Source: Paenibacillus herberti
GTDB taxonomy: Bacteria > Bacillota > Bacilli > Paenibacillales > Paenibacillaceae
DNA length: 64,000 bases
Assembly (NCBI RefSeq): GCF_002233675.1
Contig: NZ_NMUQ01000002.1
Span: 1,340,121 to 1,404,120, forward strand
Direction: 5' to 3'
Within the stretch, counting starts at the first letter, position 1; the number at the start of each line of letters is the position of its first letter. Positions 22,071 to 31,971 of the stretch are shown one piece after another. Under the pieces are notes generated by a model. It ran no database searches, was not told the DNA's origin, and was given only the letters and a program-made list of their open reading frames with translations. Both the position numbers and the translations under genes were made by a program.

Positions 22071-24143
22071 ATGCGGCGGGGCAGCAAGACACTACAGCAA
22101 AGACTGTTCATCGTGCTGCTCTTTTCCATGACCGGCATCGTGATCGTCGTCAGCCTGCTTTTTTACAATCGTGCGACCGAGCAGTTGCAGCGTAAGATAT
22201 CTGATCTATCAAGCAAAAACGTCTCCCAGACGATTGGTTTATTCGATTTGCTCGACAAAGGTTTTGACAGCCTGTCCAAGTCGATCAGCAATAACTTCGA
22301 TCTCGTGCGAATGCTGCAGGATCGCTCGGCAGAGCCTCGTGAGCAATTCGCGAACGAGCGCTCCATTACGAATATTATTGGAGCGAACTTTTTCTCGCGA
22401 GATGATTTGATCGGAATTCATATCATGACGGATGACGGCAACATTTATAATTATGGAAATTATATCAACGAAGTCATGCCGGGCTACCGCTCCACGGACT
22501 GGTATCGATCGATTCTGAGCGGCGGCGGCAAAATTGTCTGGCTCGGCATCTATCCATCCTCGATCATCGATTCCAATGAAACCCGTCCGGTGCTGGCATT
22601 CGGCCGCCAGCTGTTTGATCTTGATGAGCATCGACCGATTGGCGTCGTGCTCTATGAGACGAGTCCCGCGCCAATCCTCGCGGCGCTAGACAATCTGAAG
22701 ATGAGCCCGAACAGCGAAGTATATCTCGTTGATGCCGACGGTGATCTGGTGAGTGCAACCGACGGAGCGAAAGAGCTGCCGCGTCTTGGGGACGGGAAGC
22801 GTCCAACTGTTACAGGTGAGTCACTAGTCGCGGAGCGGGATAATCAGCTGGTCGTGTCCTCGCGGCTGCCTTTTGCTGAATGGACGGCCATTACCGTGAC
22901 CCCGGACCGCGACCTTAACGTCGAGCTGGTGGAGATGCAGCGTTACTTAATTATTGTTGGTGTTGCCCTCGTATTGCTGTCGATCATCACGGCGACAGTG
23001 TTCTCCAAAACAATCTCCTCGCCCCTCAAGCGAATGATCCGCGAGATGAAACGGGTGGAGCTCGGTAACTTTCAGAGCCAGGTTGACGCTGGCAGCTATC
23101 GAGAGATGGATGCGCTCGCCTCATCTTTTAACCGTATGGTCAGGCAGATCGGCCATTTAATCGAGCGGATGAAACAGAGCGCGGCCAGTGAGAAAAATGC
23201 TGAGCTGCAGGCGCTGCAATCGCAGGTTAATCCGCATTTCCTTTACAACACGCTGGACATGATTTATTGGATGCTGGATGAGCGCGAAGAGGATGATCTC
23301 GGCGAGGTTGTGTTGGCGCTATCCCGAATGTTCCGTTACAGCAGCCACTGGGAGCAGGGTGTACCCGTGACGCTTGGCGAGGAACTGGAGCAGATTCGCG
23401 ATTATTTAACGATCATCACGATCCGGCTGGAAGGCCGCTTAGTGGTCGAGATCGATATTCCGCAAGAGCTGTATGGTGTTCCGATTCCGAAAATGACGCT
23501 GCAGCCGGTCATCGAGAATGCCGTCAAGCACGGCCTGGAGCCGCTGTCGGGGGACGGAAAGTTGACGCTTACGGCAGAGGTCAGGGACGGTCGGCTACTG
23601 CTCACGGTACGCGACAATGGCGTCGGCATGACCGAGGAGACGCTGGAGCGGCTGCAAGCCTCATTCAGCTTGGCGCCGACGGCTCTTGTGGGGACGGGGC
23701 TGACGGAGCAAGGGGAAGCGCGGGGAGTAAGGCAAGAAGGAGAGCGAGATAGCTCTGCCGCGCAGGGTGTTGTCGGTCCGGGTAAAATAGGAAACATCTC
23801 TGCCGAGCAGAGTGTTGTCGGTCCAGGCAAGACGGGGGGCGGCTCTACCGTTGAGGGGCTCGTCGATTCGGATAAATTGCGGGGCAGCTTTTCCGAGGGG
23901 AGTATGCTCGATCAAAGCAAGATGCGGGACAGCTCATTTGTGATGGGCAAATCAGGGCGTGGGACGGCGCAAGGCGGCATCGGCTTGGTGAATGTGCATC
24001 GCAGACTCCTCCATACGTTCGGTCAGGGTTACGGACTGCAAGCAGAAAGCCGCATCGGGGAAGGCACAGTAATTCGTCTGACGCTGCCCCTACCTCCGCA
24101 GGTGATTCGTCCCGGGAGTGCGGAGAGCGAAGATACGAATTAA
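22071..24143 (+). CDS. YesM-type sensor histidine kinase with repeat insert in its ATP lid
   Basis: A 690-residue membrane kinase. Helices near residues 12-32 and 287-307 bound a large extracellular sensor domain; a HAMP domain follows (about 308-360), then the His_kinase dimer segment LQALQSQVNPHFLYNTLD with the phospho-accepting His, and an HATPase domain with N box VIENAVKHGLEPL and G1 box VRDNGVGM. Between DNGVGM and the G2 box GGIGLVNVHRRL lie about 115 residues instead of the usual 15-25, built of four 15-residue repeats (SSAAQGVVGPGKIGN type). It probably senses the sugar of the adjacent transporter and phosphorylates the next gene product. Confidence 0.92.
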   Translation: MRRGSKTLQQRLFIVLLFSMTGIVIVVSLLFYNRATEQLQRKISDLSSKNVSQTIGLFDLLDKGFDSLSKSISNNFDLVRMLQDRSAEPREQFANERSITNIIGANFFSRDDLIGIHIMTDDGNIYNYGNYINEVMPGYRSTDWYRSILSGGGKIVWLGIYPSSIIDSNETRPVLAFGRQLFDLDEHRPIGVVLYETSPAPILAALDNLKMSPNSEVYLVDADGDLVSATDGAKELPRLGDGKRPTVTGESLVAERDNQLVVSSRLPFAEWTAITVTPDRDLNVELVEMQRYLIIVGVALVLLSIITATVFSKTISSPLKRMIREMKRVELGNFQSQVDAGSYREMDALASSFNRMVRQIGHLIERMKQSAASEKNAELQALQSQVNPHFLYNTLDMIYWMLDEREEDDLGEVVLALSRMFRYSSHWEQGVPVTLGEELEQIRDYLTIITIRLEGRLVVEIDIPQELYGVPIPKMTLQPVIENAVKHGLEPLSGDGKLTLTAEVRDGRLLLTVRDNGVGMTEETLERLQASFSLAPTALVGTGLTEQGEARGVRQEGERDSSAAQGVVGPGKIGNISAEQSVVGPGKTGGGSTVEGLVDSDKLRGSFSEGSMLDQSKMRDSSFVMGKSGRGTAQGGIGLVNVHRRLLHTFGQGYGLQAESRIGEGTVIRLTLPLPPQVIRPGSAESEDTN
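23751..23930 (+). repeat. 45-bp coding minisatellite, four units, inside the kinase gene
   Basis: Units start at 23751, 23796, 23841 and 23886 with an exact 45-base period that keeps the frame. Units 1 and 2 are near-identical (TGTTGTCGGTCC shared); units 3 and 4 have diverged. The encoded repeat sits in the flexible ATP lid. Confidence 0.92.
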
Positions 24144-24167
24144 CGGAGTGAAGGAGGCGGCTCATTC

Positions 24168-25388
24168 ATGAATATTCTCATAACAGATGATGAGAGCATC
24201 ATCCGAACTGGGGTGCGGCGCACACTTGAACAGGCTTATCCGGAAAGCTCCATCCATCTGGCGGCTTCTGCGGATGAAGCGGCTCGCATTCTATCTCAGC
24301 ATTCGGTGGATATCGTGCTGACCGATATTCTGATGCCTGGCATAGACGGCCTAGAGTTCATGCGCCTCTCCCGTCATAAATACCCCCACATCAAATGGAT
24401 CGTCATCTCGGCTCATTCTGAGTTCTCCTATGCCCAGAAGGCGGTACAGCTCGGCGCCAGGGACTATTTGCTCAAGCCGATCGGCAAAAAGCGGCTGCTG
24501 GAGCTGATCCGCCAGTTGGCAGGCGAGCTCGCCGAGGAACGGAGTGCGCTCAAAGAGGGGGAGCTGCTGCGCGGCAGCCTGGGCTATTTGCGCGAAGCGA
24601 TGTTCCAACGGCTGGCATCCGGTCACGATATTGGCCAGCTCGACATAGGCGCTCTGCTGGAGCGCTATTCCGGGTTCCATCTCATCATGGTCCGCCTGGA
24701 GTCGGGTACGCGAGATGCCGGGCTGGAGCATTTTGTCGTTGATAATGTGTTCAGTGAGTTGTTGAAGCGCAGCGGGGACGGGTTCGTCATAAGCTACGAT
24801 CGGAATACGCTTATCGGTGTAGCCGTACTGGGATCGGAGGATACTCTGTCCGGACTGATGGCTAATTTGAGAGGTTATCTCGGGCGGTATTTGAAAATTC
24901 CGTTCCAGCTCGCTCATAGCGGCGTGATCGGGGAGATTCGTGAAGTACCGGAGATGGTGCAAAAGCTATATCGCTCCATGGCCAATCCGGCAGAGGAGAA
25001 GCCGTGCATGCCTACGATGCGTGTAAAGGGCGGAAGCGACAACAAGGCCATTGAGGTAGCCCTGCAGTATATCAGCGCCCATTACAAGGAGGAATCGCTG
25101 TCGCTGGAGCGGATTGCGTCGGTCGTGTTTCTTAATCCGGTTTATTTCAGCCAGTTGTTCAAGCAGAAGACGGGCCAGGGCTTCAAGGATTATCTGATCG
25201 GCTTGAGGTTGGAAGAGGCGCGACAGCTGCTGCGTGATTCCGATCTCAAGTTAGCGGATATAGCGGAGCGCATCGGATACCATGACATGCGGCATTTCAC
25301 CCAAGTGTTCCGTAAAAGGTTCCATATGACGCCGACCGAATATCGTCAGGATAAGAAGAACACGGTTCCAGGCATTCTTAATACCTGA
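24168..25388 (+). CDS. YesN-type response regulator (REC plus AraC HTH)
   Basis: A 406-residue regulator. The receiver domain at residues 1-120 has the acidic pocket (DDE near 6) and the phospho-acceptor Asp in VDIVLTDILMPG near 54, with Lys in LLKPIGKK. The C-terminal 100 residues carry two AraC helix-turn-helix motifs (SLERIASVVFLNPVYFSQLFKQK and KLADIAERIGYHDMRHFTQVFRK). AAGGAGG precedes the ATG and only 24 bases separate it from the kinase. It likely activates the upstream transporter promoter. Confidence 0.94.
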   Translation: MNILITDDESIIRTGVRRTLEQAYPESSIHLAASADEAARILSQHSVDIVLTDILMPGIDGLEFMRLSRHKYPHIKWIVISAHSEFSYAQKAVQLGARDYLLKPIGKKRLLELIRQLAGELAEERSALKEGELLRGSLGYLREAMFQRLASGHDIGQLDIGALLERYSGFHLIMVRLESGTRDAGLEHFVVDNVFSELLKRSGDGFVISYDRNTLIGVAVLGSEDTLSGLMANLRGYLGRYLKIPFQLAHSGVIGEIREVPEMVQKLYRSMANPAEEKPCMPTMRVKGGSDNKAIEVALQYISAHYKEESLSLERIASVVFLNPVYFSQLFKQKTGQGFKDYLIGLRLEEARQLLRDSDLKLADIAERIGYHDMRHFTQVFRKRFHMTPTEYRQDKKNTVPGILNT

Positions 25389-25405
25389 CATGAGAAGTAA
25401 TCTAT

Positions 25406-25445
25406 AATAAGCTTTCTGCTCCGCATATGGAGTAGGAAGCTTATT
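25406..25445 (+). terminator. Terminator after the YesM/YesN genes
   Basis: AATAAGCTT...CTCC and GGAG...AAGCTTATT form a mostly paired stem. The following ~450 bases (to 25895) are AT-rich with no supported gene. Confidence 0.65.
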
Positions 25446-25895
25446 TGGCCGTGGGTCCTCCAGCCTGTACAGCAGTCCAGTATTCCCGCAGATCCATGTC
25501 TTCACGCCGATACATAAAAAGTGGGATGCAGGTAAAAATACATAGGGTCGGATAGGACTGAATGGATCAATCCCCCATATTTTTTCCAATTAACAGGATA
25601 GAAATATGGTTTATATTCTCTTGGGCCTAGATTTCAAATGAAATGATTATTGAATATAGTACATAATTATGCATGACATGATCCTATCTTTTTAGCGAGA
25701 GAGGCGTGAGAGGGTGAGGTTAGAGAAGAGAATGTCTTTAAATATGCAGGTTTAATCCTTTACTAAACAATTGCGTTAATCTAATAAAGCGTCAATGTAT
25801 TAATGAGAAGCAATGCATAATTATCAGTTTATTTAATTAATTTCAACAATGATATGGCGATGATAAATTTATTTTCCAAAAGAAAATAATGCAAG

Positions 25896-25924
25896 TTGTT
25901 ATTCATCTTATGTAATAGTATAAT
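25896..25924 (+). promoter_or_regulatory. Sigma-A promoter of the opp operon
   Basis: TTGTTA, a 17-base spacer and perfect TATAAT, about 45 bases ahead of oppA, at the end of a long AT-rich upstream stretch that could serve as an UP element or CodY-type control region. Confidence 0.75.
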
Positions 25925-25970
25925 TCATATTATGCAATTCAACCATTAATGTAAGGGGCGTGTAAGGTTA

Positions 25971-27686
25971 GTGTACAAAAAGACAGGTATGACACTGGCA
26001 GCACTTATGGTCGCAGGCAGCGTACTGGCTGCATGTGGTAACAGCAATAATGGTAACGCCGTCAATTCGAGCAACAACGGCAGTGGTGGCGAGAACACAG
26101 CTACTAATACAGCTGGCAACACAGGCGGCGAGACTACAGCCCCATCCGGTGATCAAGTGTTCCGCATGAACATCACTTCCGAGCCTCCTACTCTTGACCC
26201 ATCGCTGATGCAGGACAACGTATCCGGCACAATCGCTGACGGTATCTTTGAGGGCCTGACCAAGACCGACAAAACGGGTGAAACCGTACCAGGTATGGCC
26301 GAGAGCTGGACCGTTTCCGAAGATTCTAAAACTTACACGTTCAAAATTCGCAAGGATTCCAAATGGTCGACCGGCAACCCGGTAACGGCACATGACTTTG
26401 AATACTCTTGGAAACGTACGTTGGATCCAAAAGCAGCAACTCCAGCACCTTATGCTTACCAACTGCATTACATTGAAGGCGCAAAAGAGTACAACACGGG
26501 CAAAGGCAGCATCGACAAAGTAGGCGTCAAGGCTCTCGACGATTACACGCTCGAAGTAAAGCTGAAAAACCCAACGTCATACTTCCTTAGCCTGGTAAAC
26601 TTCTATACCTACTACCCAGTTGATAAAGTAGCGGTAGAAAAAGATCCTAAATGGGCTGCCGAAGCGGCGTCATTCTCCAGCAACGGGCCGTTCAAGCTAT
26701 CCGCTTGGCAGCACAGCGCTTCCGTTGAGATTGTTAAAAATGAGAACTACTACGGTACTGCCGATGTGAAGCTGGACAAAGTTAAATTCGAGATGATGGG
26801 TGATTCCAACACCGAGTTAAGCAGCTACACCACCGGTGCTCTTGATTGGGCGGGTAAACCAACTGGTACGATCCCTGCGCCGCAAGTAGACAAGTTCCGT
26901 AAAGATAAAAATCCAGAACTGCAAATCGAGAACACAGCAAGCACGTATTTCTATATTTTCAACCAAAGCAAAAAACCTTTCAACAACGTAAAAGTACGTA
27001 AAGCTCTGTCGATCTCCATCGATCGCAAGCTGCTCGTTGACAAAGTTGTACTTGGCGGACAAACGCCTGCATTCGGCTTTGTACCTCCAACAATTAAAGG
27101 TCAAGAGAAGAGCTTCCGCGAAGAGACTCAACAAACTTACTTCGAGGAAAACGTAGAAGAAGCGAAGAAGCTGCTGGCTGAAGGCCTTAAAGAAGAAGGC
27201 ATGAGCGCTTTCCCGGCTACAACGCTGATCTACAACACTTCCGATTCGCATGCTAAAATTGCAACTGCCGTAACGGAAATGTGGAAAACAAACCTGGGCA
27301 TCGATGTTAAAACCGAAGTTCAGGAATGGAAAGTGTTCCTGCAAAACCGTACGAGCCTGAACTATGATATTTCCCGTGCTGGCTGGGGAGCGGACTACAA
27401 CGATGCTATGACATTCCTTGACCTGTACATCACGGGCAGCGGCAACAATGACCTCGGTTACAAAAACCCTGCTTACGATAAGCTCATTGAGGATGCTTAT
27501 GTAACAGCTGATCAAGCTGAGCGCTCCAAGCTGCTAGCTCAAGCCGAGAAAATGCTGATGGACGAATCGGTAGTTATGCCAGTTTACTACGACACGGCTG
27601 CCTCTCTCGTTAAGCCTTATGTGAAAGACACATTCATCACTTATAACGGCAACATTAACTACAACTACGCTTACATCGCGAAATAA
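25971..27686 (+). CDS. oppA: Oligopeptide ABC transporter substrate-binding lipoprotein
   Basis: A 571-residue family-5 binding protein. The start is GTG; the signal peptide ends in the lipobox LAAC at about residue 21, followed by an Asn/Ser/Gly/Thr linker. Typical marks are SEPPTLDPSLMQDN, ADGIFEGLTK, WKRTLDPKAATPAPYAYQLHYIEGA and the C-terminal VMPVYYDTAASLVKPYV. It captures oligopeptides outside the membrane and delivers them to OppBC. First gene of oppABCDF, with its own promoter; a 134-base gap separates it from oppB. Confidence 0.94.
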   Translation: MYKKTGMTLAALMVAGSVLAACGNSNNGNAVNSSNNGSGGENTATNTAGNTGGETTAPSGDQVFRMNITSEPPTLDPSLMQDNVSGTIADGIFEGLTKTDKTGETVPGMAESWTVSEDSKTYTFKIRKDSKWSTGNPVTAHDFEYSWKRTLDPKAATPAPYAYQLHYIEGAKEYNTGKGSIDKVGVKALDDYTLEVKLKNPTSYFLSLVNFYTYYPVDKVAVEKDPKWAAEAASFSSNGPFKLSAWQHSASVEIVKNENYYGTADVKLDKVKFEMMGDSNTELSSYTTGALDWAGKPTGTIPAPQVDKFRKDKNPELQIENTASTYFYIFNQSKKPFNNVKVRKALSISIDRKLLVDKVVLGGQTPAFGFVPPTIKGQEKSFREETQQTYFEENVEEAKKLLAEGLKEEGMSAFPATTLIYNTSDSHAKIATAVTEMWKTNLGIDVKTEVQEWKVFLQNRTSLNYDISRAGWGADYNDAMTFLDLYITGSGNNDLGYKNPAYDKLIEDAYVTADQAERSKLLAQAEKMLMDESVVMPVYYDTAASLVKPYVKDTFITYNGNINYNYAYIAK

Positions 27687-27820
27687 GCCATACCGTTGAG
27701 CAACTGACAGAGAGAAGAAGGGACTGCGGCTGGAGCCGTCGTTCGGCGCCAGTCGCCGGACCGTCTCCGGTTATCCCTTCTTTCTTTGCGGTTGGGCAAG
27801 GTAGCGAAAGAGGTGCTGGA

Positions 27821-28747
27821 ATGATTCGTTTCATTGGCCGGAGATTCCTTAATATTCTCCTGTCCCTGTTTGTCTTGGCGACGCTGACCTTCTTCTTGAT
27901 GAAGGCAGTCCCGGGCAACCCTTTCCTGGACGAAAAAACGCCAAAAGCGGCCAGAGATGCTTTGATGGCTTTTTATGGACTCGATAAAGCGCTTTGGAAG
28001 CAATATCTGATCTATCTTGGCAATTTGCTCCAAGGGGATCTTGGAATTTCGTATAAAACCCCTGGACAAACCGTAACGCAAATTATTTCGCAGTCGTTCT
28101 TGTACTCACTCAAACTGGGCGCTGTTGCTATCGTCGTATCGGTTATCGTCGGTGTTTCACTTGGCATGGTTTCTGCCATGTACAACCGCAAGTTGATCGA
28201 TAAAATTGCGGTCGTAATCTCCATCCTGGGTATCTCTATTCCCAACTTTGTTGTCGCTTCTGTTACGCAGTTTTACATTGGCGCCGAGTTGAGATGGTTG
28301 CCGGTAGCCGGCTTGGACGGACCGCTTAGTTATATCCTGCCGACATTTGCGCTTTCGGCGCTTCCGATCGCCTTTATCGCGCGGCTGACTCGCTCCTCTA
28401 TGCTTGAGGTGCTGACAGCGGATTATATCCGCACCGCCAAAGCAAAAGGCCTCTCGCCAATTCGAATTACCCTTCGTCATGGCCTGCGAAACGCTATTCT
28501 GCCGGTCGTAACCTACCTTGGACCGATGACCGCAAACATCATTACTGGTTCCGTCGTAGTCGAGAAAATTTACAACGTTCCGGGATTAGGCCAGTTCTTT
28601 ACGAACAGCGTTACTAACAGGGACTACCCGCTGATCATGGGCATTACTCTGTTTTATGCCGTTATTCTAATGTTTGCCCGCTTCCTCGCTGATATCGGCT
28701 ACGCAATGGTGGATCCGCGGATGAAGAAGAGCACCAAGGGAGGCTGA
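27821..28747 (+). CDS. oppB: Oligopeptide ABC transporter permease OppB
   Basis: A 308-residue permease with six helices. It opens with the conserved MIRFIGRRFLNILLSLFVLATLTFFLMKAVPGNPF-type start and has the EAA loop DYIRTAKAKGLSPIRITLRHGLRNAILP at about 207-234, then GSVVVEKIYNVPGLGQFF and the ending YAMVDPRMK. All are hallmarks of OppB/DppB. It forms the channel with OppC. Confidence 0.95.
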   Translation: MIRFIGRRFLNILLSLFVLATLTFFLMKAVPGNPFLDEKTPKAARDALMAFYGLDKALWKQYLIYLGNLLQGDLGISYKTPGQTVTQIISQSFLYSLKLGAVAIVVSVIVGVSLGMVSAMYNRKLIDKIAVVISILGISIPNFVVASVTQFYIGAELRWLPVAGLDGPLSYILPTFALSALPIAFIARLTRSSMLEVLTADYIRTAKAKGLSPIRITLRHGLRNAILPVVTYLGPMTANIITGSVVVEKIYNVPGLGQFFTNSVTNRDYPLIMGITLFYAVILMFARFLADIGYAMVDPRMKKSTKGG

Positions 28748-28753
28748 TCACTT

Positions 28754-29695
28754 ATGGACAATGTGAATGAAAAACGCCGGCCCCTTCCGGATCCAAGGAA
28801 GTTTGTGCCGCTGAAGAAGCGCGATTTCGCGCAACAACAAATGGCGCCAAGTTACACGACATGGAAGCTGGCGACCATGAAGCTCACCGCCAATAAGTTT
28901 GCCATGGGTGCAGGCATCGTGCTTGCTCTTATGATTATTATGGCGGTTATTTACCCGCTCTTTACGCCTCATAATTTTAGGGGTCAATCGTTGCTGAACA
29001 CCTTCACTGCTCCTGGAGGCTCGTACTATTTTGGTACGGATGATCTCGGCCGCGACTTGTTCTCCCGCAGCTGGAAAGGCGCGCAAATCTCGCTCACCGT
29101 AGGTATCCTAGCTGCAATCGCCGACGTTATTCTCGGTATTATAATCGGCGGCATTATGGGCTTTTTCGGTGGCAAGGTCGATGAAGTGCTGAATAAGATT
29201 ACCGAAATTTTGTATTCCATTCCTTACCTGCTGATCGTTATCCTGCTTGGCGTTGTACTTGGACAAGGCATGTTTACGCTGATTATTGCTCTTGTTGCTA
29301 CCGGCTGGATCAACATGGCCTGGATCGTGCGCGGGCAGATTATGCAGCTGAAAAACCAAGAGTATGTTCTGGCAGCTCAAGCTATGGGCTCCGGCGGCTT
29401 CCGCATCCTGTTCAAACATTTGATTCCGAATACGATGGGTCCAATCATCGTTACGATGACGCTTACTGTACCTAGCGCGATTTTTGCTGAAGCTTTCCTA
29501 AGCTTCTTGGGTCTCGGCGTACAATCACCTGCCGCATCATGGGGCGTAATGATCAATGACTCGCTTGCTAGCTGGCAGTTATATCCTTGGACACTGCTGT
29601 TCCCTGCGGGAATGCTCTGTGTCGCCATGCTTGCCTTCAACATCTTTGGTGACGGCCTGCGCGATGCATTCGATCCTAAAACGCGGGTGGAATAA
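28754..29695 (+). CDS. oppC: Oligopeptide ABC transporter permease OppC
   Basis: A 313-residue permease with the OppC pattern: cytoplasmic N-terminus, one helix, then YYFGTDDLGRDLFSRSWKGAQISL, the EAA loop NQEYVLAAQAMGSGGFRILFKHLIPN, EAFLSFLGLGVQSPAASWGVM and FNIFGDGLRDAFDPK at the end. It lies 6 bases after oppB. Next comes a 190-base gap before oppD without a promoter that I can support. Confidence 0.95.
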   Translation: MDNVNEKRRPLPDPRKFVPLKKRDFAQQQMAPSYTTWKLATMKLTANKFAMGAGIVLALMIIMAVIYPLFTPHNFRGQSLLNTFTAPGGSYYFGTDDLGRDLFSRSWKGAQISLTVGILAAIADVILGIIIGGIMGFFGGKVDEVLNKITEILYSIPYLLIVILLGVVLGQGMFTLIIALVATGWINMAWIVRGQIMQLKNQEYVLAAQAMGSGGFRILFKHLIPNTMGPIIVTMTLTVPSAIFAEAFLSFLGLGVQSPAASWGVMINDSLASWQLYPWTLLFPAGMLCVAMLAFNIFGDGLRDAFDPKTRVE

Positions 29696-29884
29696 TCCTG
29701 CAATTTAACTACGAACGTTCTGCCGCCCGCTGCTTGCCGGGGGCAGGTAGCGGAGGCATTTGAAATATCCTTGCGGCTAACATTGCGGTAAGTATTATGC
29801 AATAATCCCGCAGCTGTCCTGCTCGGAACAACCCGTCCAGCGATGCTGCTGCATCAACCGATAGATAAGGAAGGTGAAACCACG

Positions 29885-30862
29885 ATGGAACCGATTCTTA
29901 AGGTCGAGGACCTGCGCGTCTCGTTCCGTGTCCGCGGCGGAGAAGTACAGGCCGTACGCGGTGTCTCCTTTGACATGAACAAAGGTGAGGCGCTGGCGAT
30001 TGTCGGCGAATCCGGCTCGGGCAAGAGCGTGACGGCCCAGTCGATCATGCGCCTCATCCCGACGCCTCCGGGCACATACAAGGCTGGCTCGATTGTTTTC
30101 GAGGGAAGTGATCTGCTCAAAAAAACCGAGAAACAGATGGAGTCCGTTCGCGGGCGTGATATCGGCATGATTTTCCAGGACCCGATGACCTCGCTCAACC
30201 CGACGATGACGATCGGCGACCAGATTACTGAAGTGCTTATGCGCCATCAGAACATGAACAAGGAAAAAGCTAATAAACGCGCCGTAGAGATGCTGAAGCT
30301 GGTTGGCATTCCGAATCCGGAAGCTCGTGTTAAGCAGTACCCGTTCGAGTTCTCCGGCGGTATGCGTCAGCGTGCGATGATCGCCATCGCACTCAGCTGC
30401 GATCCGACACTGCTGATTGCCGATGAGCCGACAACGGCGCTCGACGTAACGATTCAGGCACAGATTCTTGAAGTCATGAAGGACATGCAAGAGAAGCTGG
30501 GCACGTCGATCATTCTTATTACGCATGATCTTGGCATCGTAGCCGACATGTGTGATAAAGTCATCGTCATGTATGCAGGCCAAGTGGTGGAGCGCGGCAA
30601 CAAGTATGAAATCTTCAAATCGCCGCAGCATCCATACACGCAAGGACTGCTCAAGTCGCTGCCTCGTTTGGACCAAAAGAAGGACGAGCCGTTGATCCCA
30701 ATCGACGGTACACCTCCCGACATGGCTAATCCGCCTCACGGATGCCCATTCGCAGCGCGTTGCCCTCACGCCATGGAAGTATGCGTTGAGGAAGATCCGT
30801 TCATGTTCACGCACAGCGACACCCATGAATCTAAGTGCTGGCTTCACGCCATGCCGGAGTAA
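29885..30862 (+). CDS. oppD: Oligopeptide ABC transporter ATPase OppD
   Basis: A 325-residue ATPase starting MEPILKVEDLRV, with AAGGTGA upstream; the longer frame has no site. Walker A is GESGSGKS, the signature is FSGGMRQR, Walker B is LLIADEPTTALD and the switch is THD. The C-terminal OppD extension holds CPFAARCPHAMEVC, the cysteine motif that in relatives binds an iron-sulfur cluster. It powers the importer with OppF. Confidence 0.95.
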   Translation: MEPILKVEDLRVSFRVRGGEVQAVRGVSFDMNKGEALAIVGESGSGKSVTAQSIMRLIPTPPGTYKAGSIVFEGSDLLKKTEKQMESVRGRDIGMIFQDPMTSLNPTMTIGDQITEVLMRHQNMNKEKANKRAVEMLKLVGIPNPEARVKQYPFEFSGGMRQRAMIAIALSCDPTLLIADEPTTALDVTIQAQILEVMKDMQEKLGTSIILITHDLGIVADMCDKVIVMYAGQVVERGNKYEIFKSPQHPYTQGLLKSLPRLDQKKDEPLIPIDGTPPDMANPPHGCPFAARCPHAMEVCVEEDPFMFTHSDTHESKCWLHAMPE

Positions 30863-30874
30863 GGAGGAGAACCG

Positions 30875-31846
30875 ATGGCAAACCAATCGAATGCGATGCT
30901 CGAGGTGGACAACCTCAGCAAGTTTTTTGACGTCGGCAAAGGCAAGACACTTAAAGCTGTTAACGGCCTGAGCCTGTCCATCCGCAAGGGCGAAACGCTC
31001 GGCGTCGTCGGCGAATCCGGCTGCGGCAAGTCGACGGCCGGACGCACGATCATGCGCTTGTATGAGCCCACCTCCGGGAAGGCGCTCTATAACGGCCAGA
31101 ACATTTATGATCTTAAGGGAGCTAATCTCAAGGCATTCCGCCGCGAGATGCAGATGGTGTTCCAGGATCCTTACGCTTCGCTGAATCCGCGCTGGACGGT
31201 TGAGAATATTATCGCCGAGCCGCTGGACATTCACGGCCTCGTTGCTAGCTCGAAGGAGCGCAAAGTTGCTGTGGAGCGCCTGCTCGACAAGGTAGGTCTC
31301 AACCCTTCCCATCTGACACGCTACCCGCATGAATTCTCTGGCGGCCAACGTCAGCGGATCGGTATCGCGCGCGCGCTTGCAGTAAATCCGAAGTTCATCG
31401 TAGCCGATGAGCCGATCTCGGCGCTTGACGTTTCCATCCAGGCCCAGGTCGTCAACTTGCTGCAAAACCTGCAGCGCACGGAAAGCCTGACGTACCTGTT
31501 CATCGCGCATGACTTGGCGATGGTTAAGCATATCAGTGACCGCATCGCCGTCATGTATCTCGGCAAGCTGGTCGAGATCGCGGACAGCGACGATCTGTAC
31601 GCTGATCCTCGCCATCCGTATACCCAGGCGCTGCTCTCGTCCATTCCTGTACCGGACCCGGACGTAGAGGCAACCAAGGAGCGCATCGTACTGCGCGGCG
31701 ATCTGCCGAGCCCGATCAGCCCTCCAAGCGGCTGCCCGTTCCGCACCCGCTGCCCGGCTGCGACCGAGCGCTGCGCGGCCGAGGTACCTGAGCTTCGCCA
31801 GGTTGGGGCGAACAAAGCCCACTGGGCTGCTTGCCATTATGCTTAA
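30875..31846 (+). CDS. oppF: Oligopeptide ABC transporter ATPase OppF
   Basis: A 323-residue ATPase with Walker A GESGCGKST, signature FSGGQRQR, Walker B FIVADEPISALDVSIQAQV and switch AHD. The C-terminal segment GCPFRTRCPAATERC matches the OppF cysteine motif. TAAGGAGGAG precedes the ATG, 12 bases after oppD. A terminator ends the operon. Confidence 0.95.
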   Translation: MANQSNAMLEVDNLSKFFDVGKGKTLKAVNGLSLSIRKGETLGVVGESGCGKSTAGRTIMRLYEPTSGKALYNGQNIYDLKGANLKAFRREMQMVFQDPYASLNPRWTVENIIAEPLDIHGLVASSKERKVAVERLLDKVGLNPSHLTRYPHEFSGGQRQRIGIARALAVNPKFIVADEPISALDVSIQAQVVNLLQNLQRTESLTYLFIAHDLAMVKHISDRIAVMYLGKLVEIADSDDLYADPRHPYTQALLSSIPVPDPDVEATKERIVLRGDLPSPISPPSGCPFRTRCPAATERCAAEVPELRQVGANKAHWAACHYA

Positions 31847-31862
31847 TTGATTCGAGTGATTT

Positions 31863-31936
31863 AAAGCCTCTGTTATCCCTGTGGGATGAGGAGAAGCATA
31901 GCCTTTGCCATCCTCCGGGATGGCGGAGGCTTTTTT
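31863..31936 (+). terminator. Terminator of the opp operon
   Basis: An inner GCCATCC...GGATGGC stem and an outer AAAGCCTC...GAGGCTTTTTT pairing, ending in six T. Confidence 0.85.
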
Positions 31937-31971
31937 CTATTTTGGGCCTTTCGGTATGCGCGACATGGCGC

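Noticed and set aside
25446-25895. Replication origin or plasmid-type AT-rich region
   Set aside because: No DnaA boxes or iterons are evident; it reads as a long promoter region of oppA.
29795-31837. 680-codon frame opposite oppD-oppF
   Set aside because: It mirrors two well-supported ABC ATPases on the other strand; its length comes from codon bias.
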